Shown here: positions 1 through 8,982 of the stretch, one piece after another | How the letters are laid out: every line of letters begins with the position of its first letter | How positions within the stretch are numbered: position 1 is the first letter of the stretch | Source: Lachnoclostridium sp. An138 | GTDB taxonomy: Bacteria; Bacillota; Clostridia; Lachnospirales; Lachnospiraceae | Assembly: GCF_002160765.1 (NCBI RefSeq) | Contig: NZ_NFLF01000011.1 | Location: forward strand, 52,143-116,142 | DNA: 64,000 bases | Direction of reading: 5' to 3' | Program-made: the position numbers and the translations under genes | The notes under the pieces: generated by a model | The model's database searches: none | Seen by the model: only the letters and a program-made list of their open reading frames with translations | What the model was told of the DNA's origin: nothing

Positions 1-807
1 GAGATTGCCGGAGTTCTGGAGACCGCGAAGCCGGATGAGATCGCGATTACTCTGGGCTTAAGTGAGTATTCCAAGCTGGAGCATATCGTAGCGGTTTGTG
101 AAAAATCCGGTGTGCATACAAAGTTTATTCCTGATTACAATAATATCATTCCTACCCGTCCTTATACGGAGGATTTGATGGGCCTTCCGGTGATCAATAT
201 CCGTCATGTGCCGCTGACCAATACCTTTAACGCGTTTATGAAGCGCTCCATGGATCTGGCAGGGGCGGTATGCGCGATTATTATCTTTTCGCCTGTGATG
301 CTGGTGACGGCCATCGCCATCAAACTGACTTCTCCGGGCCCGCTGATTTATACACAGGAAAGGGTAGGACTTCATAACAGGACATTTCGGATGTACAAGT
401 TCCGCTCCATGGATGTGCAGTCTCCAAAGAAAGAGAGAGGCGCCTGGACAGTTCCGGGAGATCCGAGAGTTACAAAAGTAGGAAAAATCATACGGAAGAC
501 CAGCATTGATGAGCTTCCGCAGCTTTTCAATATTTTAAAAGGGGATATGAGTCTGGTAGGACCGCGTCCGGAGCGTCCGTTTTTTGTGGAAAAGTTCCGG
601 GAGGAGATCCCGCGTTATATGATTAAACACCAGGTGCGTCCGGGCATGACCGGCTGGGCACAGATCAACGGTTACCGTGGAAATACTTCCATCCGTAAGA
701 GGATAGAATATGACCTTTATTACATTGAGAACTGGACGCTGGGGTTTGATATAAAAATCTTATTTCTGACAATTTTCAAAGGCTTCATTAACAAGAACGC
801 CTATTAA
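1..807 (+). CDS. Polyprenyl-phosphate sugar phosphotransferase, 5' end outside window
   Basis: The frame is open from base 1 (268 codons seen), so the N-terminus is missing. The visible part is the C-terminal bacterial sugar transferase domain: one hydrophobic helix (about nt 262-330), then [24 protein letters not shown] and RPGMTGWAQ. Enzymes of this family transfer a sugar-1-phosphate to undecaprenyl phosphate at the membrane and start assembly of exopolysaccharide, capsule or wall-polymer repeat units. The missing part probably carries the multi-helix domain of WbaP/CpsE-type proteins. An LCP ligase and a glycosyltransferase follow, which supports a surface-polymer locus. The sugar cannot be told from sequence. 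Family sure, specificity unknown. Confidence 0.9.
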   Translation, partial: EIAGVLETAKPDEIAITLGLSEYSKLEHIVAVCEKSGVHTKFIPDYNNIIPTRPYTEDLMGLPVINIRHVPLTNTFNAFMKRSMDLAGAVCAIIIFSPVMLVTAIAIKLTSPGPLIYTQERVGLHNRTFRMYKFRSMDVQSPKKERGAWTVPGDPRVTKVGKIIRKTSIDELPQLFNILKGDMSLVGPRPERPFFVEKFREEIPRYMIKHQVRPGMTGWAQINGYRGNTSIRKRIEYDLYYIENWTLGFDIKILFLTIFKGFINKNAY

Positions 808-834
808 ATGTTGGGAAACAGAAAGGGTTATGTT

Positions 835-2052
835 ATGACAACCAATACGAAAAGCAGAAATGCGAGAAGAAAGAAAACGGGAAACGAAAGCCGGCGGGAA
901 CGCGGAACTCACAGAGAAAGAGATGAGTACGGCGAATATAAACTGAGCCGCAAGGAGCAGAAAAAGATCAAGAAAGCAAAGCGGAAAAGAAAACTGATTG
1001 CGATGCTGGCTGTGGAATTTGTGCTGATTCTGGTGCTTGGCGTCTGCGTCTTCGGTCTGAGCAAGATTGGAAAGCTCCAGAACCTGGGAGTTGATCCCGA
1101 TGAGGTGGGCCAGAATGAGGATATGGACGCGAATACGGCAGAGCTTCTGAAGGGGTATACGAATATCGCCCTTTTTGGCCTTGGCTCCAGAACTCCGGGA
1201 AGTCTTGGAGAGGGAGAGCTGAGCGATACCATCATCATCGCCAGTATCAACAATGAGACGAAGGAAGTGCGTCTGATGTCCGTTTACCGGGATACCTATC
1301 TGAACCGGGCGGACGATACTTACGGAAAGTGTAACGCGGCTTATTCCAAAGGCGGCCCCAAGCAGGCCATGGAGATGCTGAATACAAACCTGGATTTGAA
1401 TATCAAGTATTATGTGAGTATAGATTTTACCGCCCTGATTAAGACGGTGGATCTGCTGGGCGGCGTGGAGATCGACGTCAAAGAGGAAGAGATCGACGCT
1501 ATCAACGGTTACATGTACGAGACAACCGAGATCGCTGAGAAAGCAGAGGATGACTCCATTAATCCCTACAACGATTTTATTACAGAGCCGGGACTTCAGA
1601 CTCTGTACGGCGTGCAGGCTACGGCTTACTGCCGTATCCGTAAGGTAGGAAACAACGATTTTGAGAGAACGGAGCGCCAGCGCCGGGTGATTGAGCAGAT
1701 TGTGGAAAAAGCCAAGTCAGCGGGGCTTGGTACGATCAATTCCATTATCGATGAGGTATTCCCGCTGATAGCTACGAATATTCCGCAGACGACTCTGATT
1801 GGCATGGCGGCCAGCATGATGTCTTATGAGCTGGGCGAGAGCAGCGGTTTCCCAAGTTACCGCTCGGACGCGAGAATGGACGGCCAGCAGGTGGTAGTTC
1901 CTGCGGATCTGGTGGCAAATGTGACGGAGCTGCATAAGTTCCTGTTTGATGAGGACGATTACTATCCCTCACCGACTGTACTTGAGATCAACGATAAGAT
2001 TATCGCGGACACAGGAGTGACGGCGCAGGAGACAGACAGCAGCAGTGAATAA
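835..2052 (+). CDS. LytR-CpsA-Psr (LCP) family cell-wall polymer ligase
   Basis: 405 aa. A Lys/Arg-rich cytoplasmic head of about 55 residues is followed by one membrane helix (KLIAMLAVEFVLILVLGV) and an extracellular LCP domain: the SDTIIIASIN strand, the Arg-containing VYRDTYL motif, a DFTALIKTVDLLGGV segment and RKVGNNDFERTERQRR. LCP proteins move finished glycopolymers from lipid carrier to peptidoglycan. An in-frame ATG at 808 touches the preceding stop, but ATG 835 has the better Shine-Dalgarno (AGAAAGGG) and is chosen. Its position behind a polyprenyl sugar transferase fits capsule or secondary wall-polymer attachment. The C-terminal 70 residues, with a Ser/Glu-rich end, are less typical. 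Confidence 0.88.
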   Translation: MTTNTKSRNARRKKTGNESRRERGTHRERDEYGEYKLSRKEQKKIKKAKRKRKLIAMLAVEFVLILVLGVCVFGLSKIGKLQNLGVDPDEVGQNEDMDANTAELLKGYTNIALFGLGSRTPGSLGEGELSDTIIIASINNETKEVRLMSVYRDTYLNRADDTYGKCNAAYSKGGPKQAMEMLNTNLDLNIKYYVSIDFTALIKTVDLLGGVEIDVKEEEIDAINGYMYETTEIAEKAEDDSINPYNDFITEPGLQTLYGVQATAYCRIRKVGNNDFERTERQRRVIEQIVEKAKSAGLGTINSIIDEVFPLIATNIPQTTLIGMAASMMSYELGESSGFPSYRSDARMDGQQVVVPADLVANVTELHKFLFDEDDYYPSPTVLEINDKIIADTGVTAQETDSSSE

Positions 2053-2110
2053 GGACTGTCAGGCAGGCCCGCCGGAAAGCGGACCCTGAAAAGACAGAGA
2101 TAGAAGAAAC

Positions 2111-2146
2111 AAAATGGACGGGGAAGGATTTGCCTCGTCCATTTTT
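2111..2146 (+). terminator. Rho-independent terminator after the LCP gene
   Basis: AAAATGGACGGGG and CCTCGTCCATTTT form a 13-pair stem with one G-U pair, closed by a short AAGGATTTG loop and running into TTTTT. It lies between the LCP gene and the glycosyltransferase. Confidence 0.8.
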
Positions 2147-2163
2147 ACCGAGTGGAGAATAAC

Positions 2164-3099
2164 ATGAAGATCGATGTGATTATCCCGGCATACCGGCCCG
2201 GAGCCGAATTTCTGGAGCTGATAGACCGGCTGGAGAGACAGACGCTTCCCATGAGCAAAATCCTTGTGATGAATACCCGGTCCCAGGTGGATGTGGAGAA
2301 GCTGCTTGCGGACCGGCCCGAAATCCAGGTGGTATCCCTGGAAAAAAATGAATTTGATCACGGAGGGACCCGGGACCGCGCGGCAAGGCTTTCTGAGGCG
2401 GATTATCTGCTGTTTCTGACTCAGGACGCCCTTCCGGCAGACGCTCATCTGGTGGAAAGGCTTGCGGCGGCTTTCGGGGATAAAAGGGTGAAGGCGGCCT
2501 ATGCCAGACAGCTGCCCAAAGAGGACTGCAGGGAGCTGGAACGGTATACCCGGAACTTTAATTATCCGGAGAAAAGCCGGATCAAGACGGCGGCAGACCT
2601 GCCGGAGCTGGGCATCAAGACCTTTTTCTGCTCCAATGTCTGCGCCATGTATGAGCGTGAGACTTATCTGGCCCAGGGCGGCTTTCCCCGCAGAACGATT
2701 TTCAACGAGGATATGATCTATGCGGGCGGACTGATTCAGAGCGGCTATGCCATCGCTTATGCGGCGGACGCGGAGGTGATTCATTCCCACAATTACAGCG
2801 GCAGAGAACAGTTTCACCGGAACTTTGATCTGGCAGTGTCCCAGGCGGAGCACCCGGAGATTTTCGGGGGCGTGGCCTCCGAGGGGGAGGGAATCCGCCT
2901 GGTGAAAAAGACGGCAGCCCACTGCCTGCAGATCGGGAAGCCCTGGCTGATTGCGGTCCTTGTCTGGCAGAGCGGCTGCAAATATCTGGGATACCGGCTG
3001 GGAAAGGCATACCGGAGGCTTCCCCGCGGCCTGGTACTTCGCTGTACCATGAACAGGGCATACTGGGAAAGGGAAGATGCCGGAGAACCCCGAAAATAA
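2164..3099 (+). CDS. Family 2 glycosyltransferase (rhamnosyltransferase-like)
   Basis: 311 aa. A GT-A fold is visible: KIDVIIPAYRPG at the N-terminus, a nucleotide-binding stretch, and FLTQDALP in the place of the DxD motif. A conserved FDHGGTRD motif, typical of rhamnosyltransferase-type GT2 proteins, lies at about residues 63-70, and FNEDMIYAGG carries the likely catalytic acid. No membrane segment is obvious. A GTG codon lies 12 bases upstream, but GGAG at 2155-2158 is correctly spaced only for ATG 2164. It probably adds a sugar in the polymer pathway of the two genes before it, although the terminator between them suggests separate transcription. The sugar is not identified. Confidence 0.82.
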   Translation: MKIDVIIPAYRPGAEFLELIDRLERQTLPMSKILVMNTRSQVDVEKLLADRPEIQVVSLEKNEFDHGGTRDRAARLSEADYLLFLTQDALPADAHLVERLAAAFGDKRVKAAYARQLPKEDCRELERYTRNFNYPEKSRIKTAADLPELGIKTFFCSNVCAMYERETYLAQGGFPRRTIFNEDMIYAGGLIQSGYAIAYAADAEVIHSHNYSGREQFHRNFDLAVSQAEHPEIFGGVASEGEGIRLVKKTAAHCLQIGKPWLIAVLVWQSGCKYLGYRLGKAYRRLPRGLVLRCTMNRAYWEREDAGEPRK

Positions 3100-3144
3100 C
3101 CTGAAAAACAGCAGTCATTCAAGAGACAGAAATGGAGAACGATC

Positions 3145-4389
3145 TTGGCAGATTTCTATGAAAATCAGGAACAGGAGGAAAAGGTCCTTCTGATCGGCGT
3201 AAGCACGCAGGATGAGGATATGGAAGCCTCCCTGGATGAACTGGGAGAGCTGGCTGACACGGCGGGAGCGGTGGTCCTGGGAAGAGTCATTCAGAACCGG
3301 GAAGCGGCTCACCCCGGCACCTATATTGGAAAAGGAAAGATAGAAGAAGTGCGCCTTCTGGCAGAAGAGCTGGGGGCAGACGGCGTGATCTGCGACGACG
3401 AGCTTTCTCCTGCCCAGCTCCACGGCCTGGAGAAAGAGCTGGAGCTGAAGGTCATGGACCGCACGCTGGTGATTCTGGACATTTTCGCGAAGCATGCCAC
3501 TACAAGAGAAGGAAAGCTTCAGGTGGAAATGGCCCAGCTGGGGTACCGGCTTGCCCGCCTGTCCGGCCTGGGAAAATCCCTTTCCCGTCTGGGAGGCGGC
3601 ATTGGAACGAGAGGACCGGGAGAGAAAAAACTGGAGACAGACCGGAGACTGATCAAAAGCCGTCTGGCAAGGCTGAACAGGGAATTGAAGCAGATGCAGC
3701 TGCACCGGGATACGGCGAGAAAGCAGAGGCTGGAGCGCGCGGTGCCCGTGGCGGCTGTGGTGGGTTATACAAACGCCGGAAAATCTACGCTTATGAACGC
3801 GCTGACCGGAGCAGGCATCCTCGCCCAGGATAAGCTCTTCGCCACACTGGACCCCACCACCCGGCGCATGAAGCTGCCTGGCGGCCAGGAACTGCTGCTG
3901 ACAGATACGGTAGGATTCATTCGAAAGCTTCCGCACCATCTGGTGGAGGCATTCAAAAGTACCCTGGAGGAAGCCAGGTACGCGGACTTTATCCTGCATG
4001 TGGTGGACAGCTCCAGTCCCCAGATGGATGCGCAGATGGAGACAGTCTATGAGACGCTGCAGGCGCTGGATATCACCGGAAAGCCGGTGATCACCCTGTT
4101 TAATAAGAGGGATCTGACGGAAGGCGCGGAGCTTCCCAAAGACTTGAAGGCCAGCCGGACGCTGGGAATCTCTGCGGCTACGGGAGAGGGACTCTTAAAG
4201 CTCCAGGAGCTTCTGGAGGACTATCTGAGAGAGAGCCGTGTGCTGGTGGAGAAGGTCTATCCTTACGCCCAGGCCGGTGACATTGCCCGCATCCGCAGAT
4301 ACGCGCAGATTCTGGAGGAGGAATACCGGGAGGACGGAATTTATGTCCGTTATTACGCCAGCCGGAACTTGACGGCGTGCCCGGTTTAG
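3145..4389 (+). CDS. hflX: GTPase HflX
   Basis: 414 aa, usual length. HflX is a ribosome-associated GTPase that splits stalled or hibernating 70S ribosomes. The N-terminal HflX domain contains HPGTYIGKGK and the Gly-rich GTRGPGEKKLETDRR linker. The GTPase domain shows G1 GYTNAGKST (about residue 206), DPTTRR, G3 DTVGFIRKLPHHLVEAF (about 252) and G4 NKRD (about 319). The start is a TTG at 3145 with GGAG seven bases before it; no ATG fits in this frame. It follows the glycosyltransferase by 45 bases with no clear terminator between, so it may be read through from upstream. Confidence 0.95.
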   Translation: MADFYENQEQEEKVLLIGVSTQDEDMEASLDELGELADTAGAVVLGRVIQNREAAHPGTYIGKGKIEEVRLLAEELGADGVICDDELSPAQLHGLEKELELKVMDRTLVILDIFAKHATTREGKLQVEMAQLGYRLARLSGLGKSLSRLGGGIGTRGPGEKKLETDRRLIKSRLARLNRELKQMQLHRDTARKQRLERAVPVAAVVGYTNAGKSTLMNALTGAGILAQDKLFATLDPTTRRMKLPGGQELLLTDTVGFIRKLPHHLVEAFKSTLEEARYADFILHVVDSSSPQMDAQMETVYETLQALDITGKPVITLFNKRDLTEGAELPKDLKASRTLGISAATGEGLLKLQELLEDYLRESRVLVEKVYPYAQAGDIARIRRYAQILEEEYREDGIYVRYYASRNLTACPV

Positions 4390-4397
4390 GGTACAGT
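4369..4397 (+). promoter_or_regulatory. Candidate promoter for pyrF operon
   Basis: TTGACG and TACAGT separated by 17 bp, lying over the last codons and the stop of hflX, about 40 bp before the pyrF start. No PyrR-type attenuator is seen between it and pyrF. Confidence 0.55.
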
Positions 4398-4437
4398 TAT
4401 TTCAGATACGGAAAACAATTCCAAGGAGGATATCAAT

Positions 4438-5364
4438 ATGATTAACAAACTGATTGCGAAGATTCAGAAGACGAAAGCCCCCATTGTGGTAGGCCTTGAC
4501 CCGATGCTCTCTTATATCCCGGAGCATATCCAGAAAAAGGCCTTTGAGGAATACGGCGAGACCCTGGAAGGCGCGGCGGAGGCTATCTGGCAGTTTAATA
4601 AGGAGATTGTGGACAAGACGTATGATCTGATTCCCGCCGTGAAGCCTCAGATTGCCATGTACGAGCAGTTCGGAATCGAAGGCCTGAAGGCATACAAGAA
4701 AACCATTGACTACTGCAAGTCCAAAGATCTGGTGGTTATCGGAGATATTAAGCGCGGGGACATCGGTTCCACTTCCGCGGCCTATGCGGTGGGTCATCTG
4801 GGAAAGATTCAGGTGGGAAGCAAATGTTATGTGCCTTTTGATGAGGATTTCGCCACGGTGAATCCCTACCTTGGAAGCGATGGCGTAAAGCCCTTTATCG
4901 AAGTATGCCAGGAGGAAGGCAAGGGAATCTTTGTCCTGGTGAAGACTTCCAATCCTTCCAGCGGAGAATTTCAGGATCAGCTGGTAGACGGCCGGCCTCT
5001 CTATGAGCTGGTAGGAGAAAAAGTGGCCCAGTGGGGCGAGGAGCACATGGGCGACACTTACAGCTATGTGGGAGCCGTTGTGGGCGCTACCTATCCGGAG
5101 ATGGGAGCAGTCCTCCGGAAGCTGATGCCGAAGACCTTCATCCTGGTGCCGGGATATGGAGCCCAGGGAGGCCAGGGGAAGGATCTGGTGAACTTCTTCA
5201 ATGAAGACGGGCTGGGCGCCATCGTAAACTCTTCCAGAGGCATCATCGCTGCCTACAAGCAGGAAAAATATGCGTCCTTCGGTCCGGAGAACTTCGGAGA
5301 CGCCTCCAGAGCGGCCGTAGAGGACATGGCTTCGGATATCCGCCAGGCGCTGGAAGCCCGGTAA
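4438..5364 (+). CDS. pyrF: Orotidine 5'-phosphate decarboxylase
   Basis: 308 aa, the longer class-2 type. It converts OMP to UMP, the last step of de novo pyrimidine synthesis. The catalytic Lys/Asp motif DIKRGDIGSTS is at about residues 101-111. VGLDPMLSYIP near the N-terminus, KPQIAMYEQFG and the phosphate-binding VPGYGAQGG follow. AAGGAGG stands eight bases before the ATG. pyrK and pyrD follow directly, so these three form a short pyrimidine operon. Confidence 0.96.
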   Translation: MINKLIAKIQKTKAPIVVGLDPMLSYIPEHIQKKAFEEYGETLEGAAEAIWQFNKEIVDKTYDLIPAVKPQIAMYEQFGIEGLKAYKKTIDYCKSKDLVVIGDIKRGDIGSTSAAYAVGHLGKIQVGSKCYVPFDEDFATVNPYLGSDGVKPFIEVCQEEGKGIFVLVKTSNPSSGEFQDQLVDGRPLYELVGEKVAQWGEEHMGDTYSYVGAVVGATYPEMGAVLRKLMPKTFILVPGYGAQGGQGKDLVNFFNEDGLGAIVNSSRGIIAAYKQEKYASFGPENFGDASRAAVEDMASDIRQALEAR

Positions 5365-5443
5365 GCGGCGGGAAGCCGGCGCGGCGGAAGAGCGGAAGGA
5401 AGCAAAAGTGCCGGATATAGAAAACAGGTCAAAGGAGACTTTT

Positions 5444-6214
5444 ATGAAATACAGGGAAACAGCTGTCATTACAGAGCAGCGTGAGATTGCGGAACAGATT
5501 TACAGCCTGTGGCTGCATGCGGACGATATCGCAAAGGAAGCCCGCCCCGGCCAGTTCGTGTCGGTGTACTGCAGGGACGAAAGCCGGCTTCTGCCCCGGC
5601 CAATCAGTATCTGCGAGGTGGATAAGGAGAGCGGAAGGCTGCGTCTGGTATACCGGACGGCAGGAGCAGGCACAAGGGAGTTTTCCGGATATGGGCCGGG
5701 GGATGCCCTGGAGCTGGTAGGACCTCTCGGAAACGGCTTCCCTCTGGATAAGGGTTATAAAAAAGTGCTTCTGGTGGGGGGCGGAATCGGTGTTCCGCCT
5801 ATGGTAGAGCTGGCAAAATGGCTTCCCGGAGAGAAGATGGTGGTGTCCGGTTATCGGAACGGCGATCTGTTTCTGAAGGAAGAGCTCTCCAGGAACGCCG
5901 CCCTCTATATTGCCACAGAGGATGGAAGCGCAGGCACGAAAGGCAATGTGCTGGATGCCATCCGGGAGAACCGCCTGGAAGCAGACGCCATCTTTGCCTG
6001 CGGGCCCGGACCCATGCTGCGGGCGCTGAAGGCGTATGCGGAAGAGCAGGGAATCGACTGCTACCTGTCTCTGGAGGAGAGGATGGCCTGCGGCATCGGA
6101 GCCTGCCTGGCCTGCGTCTGTACCTCCAAGGATGTGGACGCTCATACAAATGTAAAGAACAAGCGGATCTGCAAGGACGGTCCTGTCTTTGCCGCCGGAG
6201 AAATCGAGATCTAG
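5444..6214 (+). CDS. pyrK: Dihydroorotate dehydrogenase B, electron-transfer subunit
   Basis: 256 aa. PyrK carries FAD and a [2Fe-2S] cluster and passes electrons from PyrD to NAD+. An FAD-binding RPISICE motif lies near residue 50, the NAD-binding LLVGGGIGVPPM at about 107, and the cluster cysteines in ACGIGACLACVC plus a fourth in KRICKDGPVF near the C-terminus. A GTG at 5408 is in frame, but AAAGGAG just before ATG 5444 decides the start. It sits between pyrF and its partner pyrD, as usual in Firmicutes with class-1B enzymes. Confidence 0.95.
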   Translation: MKYRETAVITEQREIAEQIYSLWLHADDIAKEARPGQFVSVYCRDESRLLPRPISICEVDKESGRLRLVYRTAGAGTREFSGYGPGDALELVGPLGNGFPLDKGYKKVLLVGGGIGVPPMVELAKWLPGEKMVVSGYRNGDLFLKEELSRNAALYIATEDGSAGTKGNVLDAIRENRLEADAIFACGPGPMLRALKAYAEEQGIDCYLSLEERMACGIGACLACVCTSKDVDAHTNVKNKRICKDGPVFAAGEIEI

Positions 6215-6288
6215 GCAGGACTGTGTCCGGGACAGCGCAAAAAGAAAGAAGGGCTGGGCCTGGTACAGGACCGGAAAGGGACATAACT

Positions 6289-7197
6289 ATGGAATATAAG
6301 ACAAGCGTAAATCTTGCGGGGGTGGAACTGGAAAATCCTGTAATGACTGCGTCAGGTACTTTTGGTTCCAGCGCGGAATACGGAGAATTTTACGACCTGG
6401 GCTGCCTGGGCGCCGTCGTGACCAAGGGAGTAGCGAACGTGCCATGGCCGGGAAATCCCGTGCCCCGCATCGCTGAGACAAAAAGCGGCATGCTGAATGC
6501 CATCGGCCTGCAGAATCCGGGCGTAGATGTGTTTATAGAGCGGGATCTTCCGCTTTTGAAAAAGTATGATACGAAAATAATTGTCAATGTCTGCGGCAAG
6601 ACGGTGGAGGACTACTGTGAGGTGGTGGAGCGCCTTTCGGATCAGCCTGTGGATATGCTGGAGATCAATGTATCCTGCCCTAATGTGAAGGAGGGCGGCA
6701 TTGCCTTCGGACAGAAGCCGGAGGCCCTGGAGGCTATCACAAAAGAAGTGAAGCGCCACGCGAAGCAGCCTGTCATCATGAAGCTGAGCCCTAATGTGAC
6801 AGATATCACGGAGATGGCCCGCGCCGCCGAGGCCGGCGGCGCGGATGTGCTCTCCCTCATCAATACGATTACGGGAATGAAGATCGACATCCATAAGCGG
6901 ACCTTTGCCATCGCAAATAAGACCGGAGGACTGTCCGGCCCGGCCGTAAAGCCGGTGGCTGTGCGCATGGTCTATCAGACAGCCCGGGCGGTATCTCTGC
7001 CTGTCATCGGCATGGGAGGCATCATGAACGGAGAGGATGCTGTGGAATTCATCCTGGCAGGAGCCACTGCTGTGTCGGTGGGAACCGCGAACTTTGCCAA
7101 TCCTTTTGCGGCAAAAGAGACGGCGGAGGGAATTCTGGATTATATGAAGAAGTACCAGGTAGAGGATATCCGGGAGCTGATCGGAGCCGCGCGCTGA
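6289..7197 (+). CDS. pyrD: Dihydroorotate dehydrogenase, class 1B catalytic subunit
   Basis: 302 aa, usual length. This FMN enzyme oxidises dihydroorotate to orotate in the cytoplasm together with PyrK. NPVMTASGTFG near the N-terminus, GLQNPGV, the catalytic-Cys motif NVSCPNVKEGG (about residue 125), KLSPNVTDI and the FMN phosphate-binding IGMGGI are all present. A longer frame runs upstream over pyrK, but ATG 6289 follows a GGAAAGGG Shine-Dalgarno and gives the family N-terminus. Confidence 0.96.
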   Translation: MEYKTSVNLAGVELENPVMTASGTFGSSAEYGEFYDLGCLGAVVTKGVANVPWPGNPVPRIAETKSGMLNAIGLQNPGVDVFIERDLPLLKKYDTKIIVNVCGKTVEDYCEVVERLSDQPVDMLEINVSCPNVKEGGIAFGQKPEALEAITKEVKRHAKQPVIMKLSPNVTDITEMARAAEAGGADVLSLINTITGMKIDIHKRTFAIANKTGGLSGPAVKPVAVRMVYQTARAVSLPVIGMGGIMNGEDAVEFILAGATAVSVGTANFANPFAAKETAEGILDYMKKYQVEDIRELIGAAR

Positions 7198-7271
7198 GGT
7201 GAGATACCAGGCAGAGCATTTATCTCCCCAGATCCGGCGCCTGCTGCCTGCGGTGAGAGGATAGTACTGAA

Positions 7272-7300
7272 TTGAAAAAATATGAAACTTATGTTAGAAT
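7272..7300 (+). promoter_or_regulatory. Promoter of pyrE
   Basis: TTGAAA and TAGAAT with a 17-bp spacer, 38 bp before the pyrE ATG. It shows that pyrE can be transcribed apart from pyrFKD. Confidence 0.75.
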
Positions 7301-7337
7301 TGGAAAGAAGAACAGGAAGCAGGAGGAACTGGATTAG

Positions 7338-8018
7338 ATGGAACAGTATAAGCAGGAATTTATTGAATTTATGATAGACTGTCAGGCGCTGAAGTTCGGC
7401 GACTTTACGCTGAAGAGCGGAAGAAAATCACCGTTTTTTATGAACGCGGGCGCCTATGTGACGGGTTCTCAGCTGAAAAAGCTGGGAGAATACTACGCGA
7501 AGGCGATTCACAATGTCTACGGGGATGACTTTGACGTGCTGTTTGGACCGGCCTATAAGGGGATTCCCATCGGTGTAGTCACAGCCGTAGCTTACAGTGA
7601 GCTGTATGGAAAGGAGATCCGCTACTGCTCCGACCGGAAGGAGGAGAAAGATCACGGCGCGGATAAGGGAAGCTTTCTGGGAAGCAGCTTAAAAGACGGC
7701 GACCGGGTGATTATGATTGAGGACGTCACCACCTCGGGGAAATCCATGGAGGAGACAGTACCTAAGGTAAAGGGGGCCGCGGATGTGGAGATTCGGGGGC
7801 TGATGGTTTCCCTGAACCGCATGGAAATAGGAAAAGGCGGCGAGAAGAGCGCTCTGGAGGAAATCCGGGATCTCTATGGGTTTGATACTGCTGCCATCGT
7901 GACCATGGCGGATGTGGTAGAGCATCTGTATAACCGTCCATACAAAGGAAAAGTCATCATTGATGACGCATTAAAGGAAGCGATTGACGCATACTACGAT
8001 CAGTATGGAGTAAAATAA
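7338..8018 (+). CDS. pyrE: Orotate phosphoribosyltransferase
   Basis: 226 aa, usual length. It joins orotate to PRPP to make OMP. The PRPP-binding loop is MIEDVTTSGKSMEE (about residues 126-139); FGPAYKGIPIG and the flexible-loop stretch RKEEKDHG, with the catalytic Lys, are also seen. AGGAGGAA lies about ten bases before the ATG. With pyrF, pyrK and pyrD it covers dihydroorotate to UMP; pyrB, pyrC and carA/carB are not in the window. Confidence 0.96.
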   Translation: MEQYKQEFIEFMIDCQALKFGDFTLKSGRKSPFFMNAGAYVTGSQLKKLGEYYAKAIHNVYGDDFDVLFGPAYKGIPIGVVTAVAYSELYGKEIRYCSDRKEEKDHGADKGSFLGSSLKDGDRVIMIEDVTTSGKSMEETVPKVKGAADVEIRGLMVSLNRMEIGKGGEKSALEEIRDLYGFDTAAIVTMADVVEHLYNRPYKGKVIIDDALKEAIDAYYDQYGVK

Positions 8019-8032
8019 CAGGAGGTATGCAG

Positions 8033-8185
8033 ATGAACGAAAAAGCGTATAAGACTATGACAAATGTGGGAGCAGGCAATCTGGTTCTGGGAATTCTTCT
8101 GGTGGTGGTAGGCCTTGTTTCCGGAATTCTGATGATTGTGGGCGGAGGCAGACTTCTGAAGTCCAAGTCAGACCTGCTCTTTTAG
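8033..8185 (+). CDS. Small membrane protein, 50 aa
   Basis: ATG at 8033 follows AGGAGGT with good spacing; TAG ends at 8185. The product is a short polar head, about 30 hydrophobic residues with many Gly and Val (LVLGILLVVVGLVSGILMIV), and a basic tail GGRLLKSKSDLLF. This is one or two short helices. It starts 14 bases after pyrE and ends 17 bases before the VanZ gene, so it belongs to this transcription unit. The function is not recognised; the good RBS and coding-like composition argue that it is real. Confidence 0.65.
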   Translation: MNEKAYKTMTNVGAGNLVLGILLVVVGLVSGILMIVGGGRLLKSKSDLLF

Positions 8186-8202
8186 AGTGAAGGCGGAGCA
8201 GA

Positions 8203-8676
8203 ATGAGCAGAAATTCCATAAAGAAGCTGAGGTGGGGAGGCAGGGTGCTGCTGGTTTTATATCTGGCGTGCCTGATTTACTTCATGTTTTTTTCGGAAAG
8301 CTATGGGAGAACGGAGGTTCACACCGAGTACCGCTATAACCTGGTTCTGTTTCAGGAGATCCGGCGTTTTCTGAGACACCGTGATATTCTGGGACTGCCG
8401 GCAGTGCTGATTAATATAGTTGGAAATGTGGTGGTATTCATTCCGTATGGCCTTGGACTGCCGCTGCTGTTTGAACGTCTCCAGAGCTTTCTCCGGGTTG
8501 TGATTCTTTCTTTTGGAACCAGTCTGCTGGCGGAGACCATGCAGCTTATACTTCGAGTGGGCTGCTTTGATGTGGACGATCTGCTGCTGAATACAGTAGG
8601 CGGCTGTATCGGCTATTTCGTATATCTGCTGTTCCGGCGGTACTGGAGGGGAAAGTATGGCAAGAAGGAATTATAA
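8203..8676 (+). CDS. VanZ family membrane protein
   Basis: 157 aa with about four membrane helices. The VanZ pattern is seen: a tyrosine-rich turn then NLVLF, NIVGNVVVFIPYGLGLPL, ETMQLIL and the DVDDLLLNTVGGCIGY block. VanZ proteins of vancomycin-resistance clusters raise teicoplanin tolerance, but most family members, like this one, are far from such clusters and have no known role. GGAG stands before the ATG. The last 20 bases overlap the next gene, which suggests translational coupling. Confidence 0.85.
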   Translation: MSRNSIKKLRWGGRVLLVLYLACLIYFMFFSESYGRTEVHTEYRYNLVLFQEIRRFLRHRDILGLPAVLINIVGNVVVFIPYGLGLPLLFERLQSFLRVVILSFGTSLLAETMQLILRVGCFDVDDLLLNTVGGCIGYFVYLLFRRYWRGKYGKKEL

Positions 8677-8968
8677 GTTTACAGATAAAAAGCATACCAG
8701 ACAGGGGCTTATGTCCATGGGTATGGGAGCGGCGGCGCTGGTTTTCACGGTTCTGGCTCTGTCTCTGGCCTACAGAATGTCGGGCGGAGCCGGAAGCGCC
8801 GTGGGCCTGCTGGGCGTTCTGGCAATGCTGTTCAGTGTTACGGGGTTTGTACTGGCTGTCCGGGGATTCCGGGAGGAAGATGTCTATTATGCCGCTTCCC
8901 AGATTGGGGCGGTCCTGAACGGAATTCTGTTTATCGGGTGGGCGCTGGTTTGCATGATAGGGATGTAG
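8657..8968 (+). CDS. Conserved membrane protein, probably DUF6142-like
   Basis: 103 aa: a basic N-terminus (ARRNYKFTDKKHTRQG), three hydrophobic segments separated by short loops, and FREEDVYYAASQIG between the second and third. The start lies inside the VanZ gene (GGAGGGGAAAGT before ATG 8657), so the two are probably co-translated. I associate this N-terminal pattern with a small Clostridia membrane family (DUF6142), from memory only. Function unknown. Confidence 0.6.
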   Translation: MARRNYKFTDKKHTRQGLMSMGMGAAALVFTVLALSLAYRMSGGAGSAVGLLGVLAMLFSVTGFVLAVRGFREEDVYYAASQIGAVLNGILFIGWALVCMIGM

Positions 8969-8982
8969 GAGGCTGGAAAAAG

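Noticed and set aside
4390..4437. PyrR attenuator before pyrF
   Set aside because: No PyrR binding loop or terminator/antiterminator pair is visible in 48 bases.
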